Assembly: GCF_013927005.1 (NCBI RefSeq)
Contig: NZ_CP055930.1
Location: 4,216,001 to 4,280,000 of the forward strand
Origin: Enterobacter sp. RHBSTW-00175
Lineage (GTDB): Bacteria > Pseudomonadota > Gammaproteobacteria > Enterobacterales > Enterobacteriaceae
Direction of reading: 5' to 3'
DNA: 64,000 nt
Positions 53,481 to 64,000 of the stretch are shown piece after piece; within the stretch, counting starts at the first letter, position 1, and each line of letters opens with the position of its first letter. The position numbers and the translations under genes are program-made. Under the pieces are notes generated by a model. The model saw only the letters and a list, made by a program, of their open reading frames with translations, was not told the origin of the DNA and did not search any database.

Positions 53481-54641
53481 ATGATTTACACAACAGGCAC
53501 AATTGCTGTCAGTGGCAATACGCTTACCGGAACAGGTACGAACTTTACTGCTGCTGGCTCACTCATCCGCAACGGCTGTACTGTCATCGCGCTGACCAGC
53601 CCCGCCCAGGTATTCCAGATCACTGCTATCGGCGGGGCAACAAGTCTCACCGTGACTCCTGCGGCAAGCCCTGCAATCCCTGCCGGAACGAAGTATTCGA
53701 TTTTGCTGAGCGACAGCCTGAGTGTGGATGGCCTGGCGCAGGACATTGCTGAAACCTTCACGATGTACCAGCGGTACATGAGCGGCTTCGCTGATGTGAT
53801 GAACGGTACTACAGACGTCACCATCACGATTAACGGTGTGGCCGTCACGGTACCGGGTCAGAAATCGCTGGCGAAGAAAGGGGCAAACAGCGACATCACC
53901 AGCCTTTCCGGGCTGACTACAGCGCTCAGCATTGACCAGGGCGGTACTGGTGCGAAAACTGCCGCAGATGCGCGTACAAAGCTTGGTTTAGGAAGTACTG
54001 ACACGCCGACCTTTTCTTCCATCGAATTGTCGGCCGCATCTCCATTCCTCGATTTTCATTACGGTTCTACCACTAATGACTACTCTGCGCGATTGTGGGC
54101 CTCAGGAACCACAAGCCTGGAATTGAAAGGCGGCACAGGCGGCGGAACAGGCATACTTCAGGTTGAAGGCGGTTATCAGTGTCGTTCCGGGACAAAAGGC
54201 AGTTACAGCGCAAGCGCGTTTAACTTGCTCTGGACCAGTGGGGCTATGCGTCTTTATGTCGACACCAGTGACGTTGGCGCCATCACCGTTACTTCATCGG
54301 ACCGGGAGCTGAAAGAGAATATCGTCTATCAGACCGACCGGGAAAAGGCAGCGGATGAAGTGAGCAGATGGCAGGTTGCTCTCTTCGATATGAAAGCCAG
54401 GGGCGTTCTCGATAAGAAACCGGGTCAGCTCGGCTTCATCGCTAACGACATGAAGGAGGTCTCCCCAGAGGTTGTTAAAGGTACTGGCCTGCCAGCAGGG
54501 GTTGACCTAGAAAACGATGATCTCTCAGGCATGTACTATCTTGACCCAATGGCAGCTATCGCAAAACTAACTCTGACTATCCAGCATATGCAGGGGGAGC
54601 TGGCAGAACTGAAAGAACTTCTTAATACGCAAAAATCATAA
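53481..54641 (+). CDS. Tail fibre with C-terminal S74 chaperone domain
   Basis: 386 residues from ATG 53481 (GTGGAGAAAAT upstream). N-terminal part (GTIAVSGNTLTGTGTNF; LAQDIAETFTMYQRYMSGF) is a virion-attachment domain common in enteric fibres. The middle has GGTGAKTAADARTKLGLG fibre repeats. The C-terminus has SSDRELKENIVYQTDR and GQLGFIANDMKEVSPEVV, an S74 intramolecular chaperone that self-cleaves before Ser. Binds the host surface receptor. Confidence 0.9.
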   Translation: MIYTTGTIAVSGNTLTGTGTNFTAAGSLIRNGCTVIALTSPAQVFQITAIGGATSLTVTPAASPAIPAGTKYSILLSDSLSVDGLAQDIAETFTMYQRYMSGFADVMNGTTDVTITINGVAVTVPGQKSLAKKGANSDITSLSGLTTALSIDQGGTGAKTAADARTKLGLGSTDTPTFSSIELSAASPFLDFHYGSTTNDYSARLWASGTTSLELKGGTGGGTGILQVEGGYQCRSGTKGSYSASAFNLLWTSGAMRLYVDTSDVGAITVTSSDRELKENIVYQTDREKAADEVSRWQVALFDMKARGVLDKKPGQLGFIANDMKEVSPEVVKGTGLPAGVDLENDDLSGMYYLDPMAAIAKLTLTIQHMQGELAELKELLNTQKS

Positions 54642-54647
54642 AAGTGC

Positions 54648-54686
54648 TCACCAGGCAGTCATATCATCAACTGGCTGCCCGGTGGT
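54648..54686. terminator. Hairpin between tail fibre and MsgA/DinI-like gene
   Basis: CACCAGGCAGTC and GGCTGCCCGGTG pair imperfectly across a 15-base loop in the convergent gap. No clear T run, so a weak bidirectional terminator at best. Confidence 0.45.
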
Positions 54687-54697
54687 ACGAGTAACGA

Positions 54698-54937
54698 CTA
54701 AACATCAAGCCACATATCAGCTTCTTCGAACATCTCCTGCACGACCCTGCTGATCTGCTCTTTCTCATGTTTGCTGGCATCAGTATTGATTGCCGGCAGC
54801 GTCATCATCGGTTTAACGCGAACTTCTGCATCCGGGAAAACGCGGCCAATCCTCTTTGTTAACTCATCCAGAATGATGTTCTTTGCACCTGGCAGGCCTT
54901 CGAAATTGCGTTTGTCATAAACGAGTTCTACGAACAT
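54698..54937 (-). CDS. MsgA/DinI-family protein
   Basis: 79 residues (MFVELVYDKRNFEGLPGAKN) with the DinI/MsgA pattern RIGRVFPDAEVRVKPM and KEQISRVVQEMFEEADMWL. DinI-type proteins bind RecA filaments and tune SOS; Salmonella MsgA is the closest I recall. Leftward at the phage right end, 56 bp from a LexA box, so damage-inducible. Confidence 0.88.
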   Translation of the reverse strand: MFVELVYDKRNFEGLPGAKNIILDELTKRIGRVFPDAEVRVKPMMTLPAINTDASKHEKEQISRVVQEMFEEADMWLDV

Positions 54938-54993
54938 AACCTTTCCTTAGAATGTGAAAATAACCTTGGCTTGATCTGTGACCTCAAAAATAC

Positions 54994-55013
54994 TACTGTA
55001 TATACATACAGTC
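54994..55013. promoter_or_regulatory. LexA (SOS) box
   Basis: TACTGTATATACATACAGTC agrees with CTG-TATATATATA-CAG except for one base in the spacer. It lies between the divergent MsgA/DinI-like gene and the gene at 55038, so both should be SOS-induced. Confidence 0.9.
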
Positions 55014-55037
55014 AATAACTGAATGAGAGTGCAACTC

Positions 55038-55277
55038 ATGCCACGTAAATATGAGATACGGGCCGCATTCATTGAGGCCATACAGCTAAATCCCAAGGGT
55101 TACCGCTATCTCAGAACAGACAGTTTCATCGCGAAGTTGCGCGAAAAGAATTGGCACTTTACCCAGACCGATGCAAACCAGTGGATTGAGAGTTATCAGC
55201 CAGACTTCGCTGATAAGACTACTGACGAAAGTGAAAACCGTTACTGGATCTTACGCAACATGGGGAGGGTCTTCTGA
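55038..55277 (+). CDS. SOS-linked phage small protein, paralogue of 10406
   Basis: 79 residues from ATG 55038 (MPRKYEIRAAFIEAIQLNPK); an in-frame ATG at 55023 is possible. Basic, with HFTQTDANQWIESYQPDFAD and NRYWILRNMGRVF. Directly downstream of the LexA box. Family of unknown function; nearly the same protein remains at 10406 in the icd island. Its stop overlaps the next start (TGATG). Confidence 0.7.
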   Translation: MPRKYEIRAAFIEAIQLNPKGYRYLRTDSFIAKLREKNWHFTQTDANQWIESYQPDFADKTTDESENRYWILRNMGRVF

Positions 55278-55597
55278 TGGGGTTTGTTTCGCCAGCTACT
55301 GACTATGTTGAAGAACGACTGACTATCGATTCTGTGTGTGGCATTGACGGCAACTGCCGGGTGATCGAAACATCATGTGGATGGGCTGTCATTAACGTAG
55401 CCATCAGAGCTAACAATGGTGACACATTGCTGGTGTCTATGGATGGCAGGAATCAGTTTGTAAAACGGCATGGCGCTGCGCTGATAACTGAAGAGGGTGA
55501 AGCGATAGAAGGTGATGCGCTGGATGATGTAACGGTGCACGGCGTTCTGACGCACACGCTGAACAGGGTGAGCAGTGATCACTTACCTGTCATTTGA
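55277..55597 (+). CDS. Phage right-end protein, unknown
   Basis: 106 residues (MGFVSPATDYVEERLTIDSV), beta-rich with GWAVINVAIRANNGDTLLVSMDG and GEAIEGDALDDVTVHGVLTH. Coupled to the preceding gene. Last prophage gene before yeaH; no family recognised. The equivalent gene at 10645 is truncated after a few codons. Confidence 0.65.
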   Translation: MGFVSPATDYVEERLTIDSVCGIDGNCRVIETSCGWAVINVAIRANNGDTLLVSMDGRNQFVKRHGAALITEEGEAIEGDALDDVTVHGVLTHTLNRVSSDHLPVI

Positions 55598-55682
55598 CTG
55601 GGAGCTGGCTATAAAAATCCTTCCCCAAAATAAAATGCAACACCATGAAAAAACAGAAGAAAAAACCATGCCATAAAATGAA

Positions 55683-55720
55683 AAAATCAGCCAGAAAATA
55701 GCAATTAACTGGCTGATTTA
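55683..55720. terminator. Hairpin downstream of yeaH
   Basis: AATCAGCCAG and CTGGCTGATT pair perfectly around a 13-14-base loop between the phage end and the yeaH stop. It can serve the leftward yeaGH transcript, with As/Ts on both sides. Confidence 0.7.
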
Positions 55721-55726
55721 TAAGGG

Positions 55727-59037
<3,311 letters not shown>

Positions 59038-59135
59038 GGCATGCCGTCCTTTCGTTTTTTAGCACATGATAAGAGCCGTTCGTATGAGTAGTGGAGGCTC
59101 CCGGAAGAGAATTTCTCGCACCGTAATGCCAGAGC

Positions 59136-59151
59136 AGCAACCTGTGTGCCA
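59136..59151 (-). promoter_or_regulatory. Sigma-54 promoter of yeaGH
   Basis: On the minus strand: TGGCAC-ACAGG-TTGCT, a perfect match to the -24/-12 consensus TGGCAC-N5-TTGCW, about 100 bp upstream of yeaG. The intergenic region 59038-59469 also holds the mipA promoter; no gene is seen there. NtrC control of yeaGH is established in E. coli. Confidence 0.88.
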
Positions 59152-59469
59152 GGTCGGTCGCCAGGGATCACAGGGCGCTCAGGAATTTCTCCTCTTAAAT
59201 TAAAGCGTAGATGGCATTTGCAAAACTTGCATGTTGGGAAAATCTAATTTCAATGACATATCAATAACTCATCCAAAAATTTCCGCCTTTGTTCTAAGGC
59301 ATTTTTGCGCTTTTCATCTTGTCGTCACATAAATGAAAGCGGGAGGTCATTTGAAAAATGGAAAATACTGGGTTTATCAAACTCATTAGCAGGCAAAAAA
59401 CTTTGGGTTGTAGGGGAAGGGCGGTTACACTTCACCCGCTGATTATTTGACTACAGGAAAGAATGGATT

Positions 59470-60216
59470 GTGACCAAACTCAAACTTCTGGCATTAGGCG
59501 TACTTGCCGCCACTTCAGTTAGCGCCGCACAGGCAGAGGATCAGTGGACTGTTGGCGCTGGCGTAGGCGTGATTAACAGCCCATACAAACAGTATGACCG
59601 CGAGATTTATCCGGTTCCGGTTGTGACCTATGAAGGCGATAACTTCTGGTTCCGCGGCCTGGGCGGCGGCTACTATTTGTGGAACGATAATGCCGACAAA
59701 CTCTCTGTCATGGCGTACTACGATCCGAAGCACTTCAAACCAGGCGATAGCGATAACAACCAACTGCGCCGCCTCGACAAACGTAAAAGCTCCATGATGG
59801 CCGGGCTTTCTTACGTGCATAACACCCAGTATGGTTTCCTGCGTACAGCGCTGGCAGGCGATACGCTGGATAATAGCAACGGCTTTATCTGGGATCTGGC
59901 CTGGCTGTACCGCTATACCAACGGTGGGCTGACCCTGACGCCAGGTATCGGCGTGCAATACAGCAGTGAGAACTACAACGACTACTATTATGGCGTGTCC
60001 AAAAACGAGTCTCGTCGTAGCGGCCTGAAAACCTACGGTGCTGATGACGGCTGGGATCCGTACCTGGAACTCACCGCAAGCTATAACTTCCTCGGCGACT
60101 GGAGCGTATTCGGCACTGGCCGCTATGTGCGCCTGAGCGATGAAGTTAAAGATAGCCCAATGGTCGACAAATCCTGGTCCGGTATTTTCTCAGTCGGTGT
60201 GAGCTACAAATTCTGA
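59470..60216 (+). CDS. mipA: MltA-interacting protein MipA
   Basis: 248 residues from GTG 59470 (CAGGAAAGAATGGATT upstream; no closer ATG). Signal peptide MTKLKLLALGVLAATSVSAAQA. Outer membrane scaffold that links the lytic transglycosylase MltA to PBP1B. Beta-strand repeats and a terminal aromatic (VSYKF) mark an OMP. Matches E. coli MipA along its length. Confidence 0.95.
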   Translation: MTKLKLLALGVLAATSVSAAQAEDQWTVGAGVGVINSPYKQYDREIYPVPVVTYEGDNFWFRGLGGGYYLWNDNADKLSVMAYYDPKHFKPGDSDNNQLRRLDKRKSSMMAGLSYVHNTQYGFLRTALAGDTLDNSNGFIWDLAWLYRYTNGGLTLTPGIGVQYSSENYNDYYYGVSKNESRRSGLKTYGADDGWDPYLELTASYNFLGDWSVFGTGRYVRLSDEVKDSPMVDKSWSGIFSVGVSYKF

Positions 60217-60305
60217 TTGTGCATTTTCACAGTGCAATCTATGCATCATAACGGGGCGCTTGCGCCCCGTTTGCTTTACGGTGGTGCAGATAACAGGAGA
60301 GTGAT

Positions 60306-61160
60306 ATGAGCGCAAAAACGGTGACATTTTCCGGTGCACGTACCCTTCCGGCAATCGGGCAGGGCACCTGGTATATGGGCGAAAAGGCAAGCCTGCGTAA
60401 AACCGAAGCGGATGCGCTGCGAGCGGGCATCGACCTTGGACTCACGTTGATTGATACCGCAGAGATGTATGCTGAAGGCGGGGCTGAAGAGGTTGTCGGC
60501 GAAGCAATCAAAGGCCTGCGCGATAACGTGTATCTGGTGTCTAAAGTCTATCCGTGGAATGCCGGAGGGCAGAAGGGGATGGCGGCATGTGAAGCCAGCC
60601 TGCAACGACTTGGCACCGATCACATCGACCTGTATCTGCTGCACTGGCGAGGCGGATTTAGCCTGGAAGACACGATTGAACTGATGGAGAAACTCCAGCG
60701 GCAGGGAAAGATAGGCCGCTGGGGCGTGTCGAATCTGGATTATGACGACATGCAGGAGTTGTGGCGCGAAGAGGGCGGCACTGCCTGCGCCACTAATCAG
60801 GTGCTGTATCACCTTGCTTCACGCGGAATTGAATATGATTTACTGCCCTGGTGTCAGCAACAGGCAATGCCGGTGATGGCTTACTGCCCGTTAGCCCAGG
60901 CCGGACGCTTACGCAGCGGGTTAATGAATCATCCGGTGGTTAATGAGATTGCCCGCGACCATCACGCCACCGTCGCACAAATTCTGCTGGCATGGGTGAT
61001 TAGCCATCAGGGCGTGATTGCGATACCGAAAGCGGCATCAGCGGAGCATGTAAAAGAAAATGCAGAGGCGTTAGACATTACGCTTACCGCGCAGGATCTG
61101 CTCAAACTGGAGCGTGCATTCCCGGCACCCGCTCATAAAATGCCATTAGATGTGGTTTAA
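60306..61160 (+). CDS. yeaE: Aldo-keto reductase YeaE
   Basis: 284 residues. AKR catalytic tetrad visible: D48-type in LTLIDTAEMYAEGG (D, Y), K in VSKVYPWNAG and H in LYLLHWRGG. NADPH-dependent reduction of methylglyoxal and related aldehydes in E. coli. GGAGAGTGAT precedes the ATG. Convergent with yeaD. Confidence 0.94.
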   Translation: MSAKTVTFSGARTLPAIGQGTWYMGEKASLRKTEADALRAGIDLGLTLIDTAEMYAEGGAEEVVGEAIKGLRDNVYLVSKVYPWNAGGQKGMAACEASLQRLGTDHIDLYLLHWRGGFSLEDTIELMEKLQRQGKIGRWGVSNLDYDDMQELWREEGGTACATNQVLYHLASRGIEYDLLPWCQQQAMPVMAYCPLAQAGRLRSGLMNHPVVNEIARDHHATVAQILLAWVISHQGVIAIPKAASAEHVKENAEALDITLTAQDLLKLERAFPAPAHKMPLDVV

Positions 61161-61174
61161 CGGTGTGGGGTTTC

Positions 61175-61195
61175 CTCTCCCCCCAATGGGGAGAG
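61175..61195. terminator. Hairpin between yeaE and yeaD
   Basis: CTCTCCCC-CCAAT-GGGGAGAG, 8-bp perfect stem in the convergent gap. No strong T run on either strand. Confidence 0.55.
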
Positions 61196-61211
61196 AGGCT
61201 GCTCGAGACCA

Positions 61212-62096
61212 TTAGCCTTTAACAATGCTAATGGTCTGCGCCAGACGAGAAGGCTTCTCGGCACTGGCTTTTTGCAGAGGTGAAACGCAGGCGGTTTCGA
61301 CACACACAAAGGTTTTATAGCCGTCATCCGGCACGTCACCCATGCTCACAGAGAGCGCAGGGCCCGGGTTCCAGCCCACAACGTTGCTGTTGTGGTGATG
61401 AATAACCTCAATCCGGCGATTGAGGTTTGCATCGTGGATCACGCTGCACGCTTCCGGGTGCAGATAAACACGGTCTGTACGATCCGGGAATGTCTGTACG
61501 CCATCGCTCAGTTTCCCTTCTCTCGCGTTGTCGACTTTGTCGATAAAGGTATCGCCAAGTCCGCTGACTTTTACTGCGCTGATGTCACCCACGTTGAAAT
61601 AGGTGTGCAGGGCAGAAGATGTTTCGAACTCACCGTGGGCTTCCAGCTCAATTTCACAGGTTTTACCCAGTTTGAAGCGCGCATACAGCGTGAAGTCGTG
61701 TGGCCAGAGTTTGCGGGTGTCATCGTTGCTGTGCAGCTCAAAGGTCAATACCGCACCGTTGTCATCTACATTGTGCGCTTTCAGCGTCCACTGTTGATTA
61801 CGGGCAAAACCGTGAGCAGGCAGGCCTTGTTCAGCGGCAGGGCCAAACCACGGCCAGCAGATCGGTACGCCACCACGGATCGCAGCGCCTTTTTTAAACG
61901 AGGTAATATCGCTCAGCCACAGACCTTCTGCTTCACCTTCTGGTTTCCAGGAGAGCAGATGAGCACCGTTGAGTGCAACTGACGCTTTAACGCGTGGGTG
62001 ATCAACAACGATAATATCGGCATCATCGATTTTGCGGTGGGAGAGCACAGGGGTAAGTTGTTCGACTACCGGAAGTGCAAAAATTTTATTAATCAT
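61212..62096 (-). CDS. yeaD: Glucose-6-phosphate 1-epimerase (D-hexose-6-P mutarotase) YeaD
   Basis: 294 residues, the family length. Galactose mutarotase-like fold: GGVPICWPWFGP, LPAHGFARNQQW (catalytic His) and SSALHTYFNVGD. Interconverts alpha and beta anomers of glucose 6-phosphate. It follows gapA by 75 bp on the same strand, with the gapA terminator in between. Confidence 0.94.
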   Translation of the reverse strand: MINKIFALPVVEQLTPVLSHRKIDDADIIVVDHPRVKASVALNGAHLLSWKPEGEAEGLWLSDITSFKKGAAIRGGVPICWPWFGPAAEQGLPAHGFARNQQWTLKAHNVDDNGAVLTFELHSNDDTRKLWPHDFTLYARFKLGKTCEIELEAHGEFETSSALHTYFNVGDISAVKVSGLGDTFIDKVDNAREGKLSDGVQTFPDRTDRVYLHPEACSVIHDANLNRRIEVIHHHNSNVVGWNPGPALSVSMGDVPDDGYKTFVCVETACVSPLQKASAEKPSRLAQTISIVKG

Positions 62097-62124
62097 TACG
62101 CAATCCTCTGTCTTTAAAGCAATA

Positions 62125-62150
62125 AAAAAGGCGACCGAAGTCGCCTTTTT
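62125..62150 (-). terminator. gapA terminator
   Basis: AAAAAGGCGA-CCGAAG-TCGCCTTTTT; A/T tracts on both sides of the stem make it usable in either direction. Located 22 bp after the gapA stop. Confidence 0.88.
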
Positions 62151-62171
62151 GGATCAGTTTCTCATCTCAAC

Positions 62172-63179
<1,008 letters not shown>

Positions 63180-63374
63180 CTATTTGTTAGTGAATAAAAG
63201 GTTGCGTGTAAAATTACAAAAACCTTACGCAGCGTCAAGCGGAATCGTGTCAATCATTGCGACAAATCAATCCTGTGACTAACGTTTGTGCGACTGACTC
63301 GCCTCACTTTCCCTTTGAGCTAGCAACCACATGGGGGCTGCGCCCGGAATTTTAAAGGCCTGCCTGTATAAAAA

Positions 63375-63390
63375 TGTGAAATTGATCACA
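63375..63390. promoter_or_regulatory. CRP site in the gapA-msrB region
   Basis: TGTGA-AATTGA-TCACA matches the CRP rule TGTGA-N6-TCACA exactly. It lies 208 bp upstream of gapA and 118 bp upstream of msrB, in the 340-bp divergent gap that holds both promoters. Confidence 0.8.
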
Positions 63391-63507
63391 TTTGGCCGAC
63401 CACCTTTTTGCGACACATAAGTTTAGAACAAAAGTGCACGCGTGGGTGTTAATGTTTTGTTAGAATCCGGGGTAAAGATGCCTGTTTCTACAGCGAGATG
63501 TAAGCAT

Positions 63508-63921
63508 ATGTCGAATCAACGTAACCCTGATGAACTGAAAAATAACCTGACAGAAATGCAGTTTTACGTGACCCAGAATCACGGGACTGAGCCCCCATTT
63601 ACCGGGCGCTTGCTGCACAATAAGCGAGACGGTGTCTATCACTGCCTGGTGTGCGATGCGCCACTGTTCAACTCCCAGACTAAATACGATTCTGGCTGTG
63701 GTTGGCCGAGCTTTTACGAGCCGGTCAGCGATGACGCGATCCGCTATATTGATGACTCATCACATGGGATGCAACGTATTGAAATTCGTTGCGGCAAATG
63801 TGATGCCCACCTGGGGCATGTTTTCCCGGACGGCCCTCAGCCAACGGGCGAACGCTTCTGCGTCAATTCAGCGTCATTAAGCTTCACTGATGACGAAAAT
63901 GGCGACCAGACTAAAGGCTGA
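63508..63921 (+). CDS. msrB: Methionine-R-sulfoxide reductase B
   Basis: 137 residues from ATG 63508 ([20 protein letters not shown]), matching E. coli MsrB length; in-frame upstream codons to 63442 lack family similarity. Zinc cysteines in CLVCDAP and CGKCDAH; catalytic cysteine in RFCVNSASL. Repairs free and protein-bound methionine-R-sulfoxide. Divergent from gapA, the usual order. Confidence 0.95.
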   Translation: MSNQRNPDELKNNLTEMQFYVTQNHGTEPPFTGRLLHNKRDGVYHCLVCDAPLFNSQTKYDSGCGWPSFYEPVSDDAIRYIDDSSHGMQRIEIRCGKCDAHLGHVFPDGPQPTGERFCVNSASLSFTDDENGDQTKG

Positions 63922-63962
63922 AAAAACGATTCAGCAAATTATTCCTTTGAAAGGGAGACATC

Positions 63963-64000
63963 ATGAATATTGATGACATGATAAGTGGCATGACACCGGA
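63963..64000 (+). CDS. yeaC: YeaC, first codons only
   Basis: Starts ATG 63963 with AAAGGGAGACATC upstream: MNIDDMISGMTP, matching the N-terminus of YeaC (DUF1315), which follows msrB in enterobacteria. The rest is beyond the window. Confidence 0.8.
   Translation, partial: MNIDDMISGMTP

Larger units (their letters stand above)
17920..55690 (+). mobile_element. Lambdoid siphovirus prophage with HK97-type head, left arm deleted
   Basis: Contains an immunity switch, replication, lysis, packaging, head, tail and tail-fibre modules in lambdoid order, with late genes rightward. Integrase, excisionase, Red/RecET recombinase and an N-type antiterminator are not found. The left boundary is the IS1 end at 17919; the right boundary lies between the last phage gene (55597) and the yeaH stop (55727) and is not precisely visible. 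An IS150-group element interrupts the late operon at 47791-49230. Confidence 0.9.

Overview
The window is chromosomal DNA of an Enterobacteriaceae member. The housekeeping proteins (PurB, MnmA, Icd, YeaG, GapA, MsrB) closely resemble those I recall from E. coli and Salmonella. From memory of those maps, icd and gapA lie close together in Salmonella/Citrobacter-type genomes but hundreds of kb apart in E. coli K-12, so a Salmonella/Citrobacter-like host is the best reading. I cannot name the species from the sequence.

Layout. 1-6217 is core: phoP (partial), purB, hflD, mnmA, nudJ and rluE on the minus strand, with icd diverging from rluE. 6218-15841 is an accessory island bounded by icd on the left and a decayed second copy of the icd 3' end plus its terminator on the right (15842-16006), the signature of integration at icd. 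Its AT-rich cargo includes an Ail/PagC-like outer membrane protein, a LuxR-type regulator clipped by IS1, an IprA-like regulator, a YciI protein, a GntR regulator divergent from an OsmC protein across a palindrome, a beta-propeller protein behind a Fur box, an LprI-like protein, and remnants of ISL3, IS66 and a prophage. ymjA and about 800 bp of gene debris follow, ending at a second IS1.

17920 to about 55690 is a lambdoid siphovirus prophage with an HK97-type head. It runs: ParB-like and small leftward genes; CI/Cro switch with repeated operators; replication initiator with internal iterons; MT-A70 methylase; RusA; KilA-N; DUF968; antiterminator; two holins, GH19 endolysin and spanins; HNH-cos-terminase; portal, protease and capsid; connectors; tail tube; G/GT chaperones; a moron; tape measure; tail tip M-L-K-I-J; tail fibre; and a LexA-controlled pair at the right end. 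No integrase, excisionase or recombinase is present. The left edge is an IS1 without target duplication, so an IS1-linked deletion probably removed the left arm, leaving a prophage that cannot excise unaided.

55727-64000 is core again: yeaH and yeaG (behind a sigma-54-type promoter), mipA, yeaE, yeaD, gapA, msrB and the start of yeaC.

Most notable points: an IS150-group element inserted exactly in the loop of the terminator between tail genes I and J; an in-frame TAA separating the tail tube protein from an Ig-like domain; two sites matching the HipB operator rule in a prophage with no visible hipBA; an embedded o-spanin next to an HNH gene; a G10 tract that frameshifts an early gene; and the IS1-truncated prophage edge.
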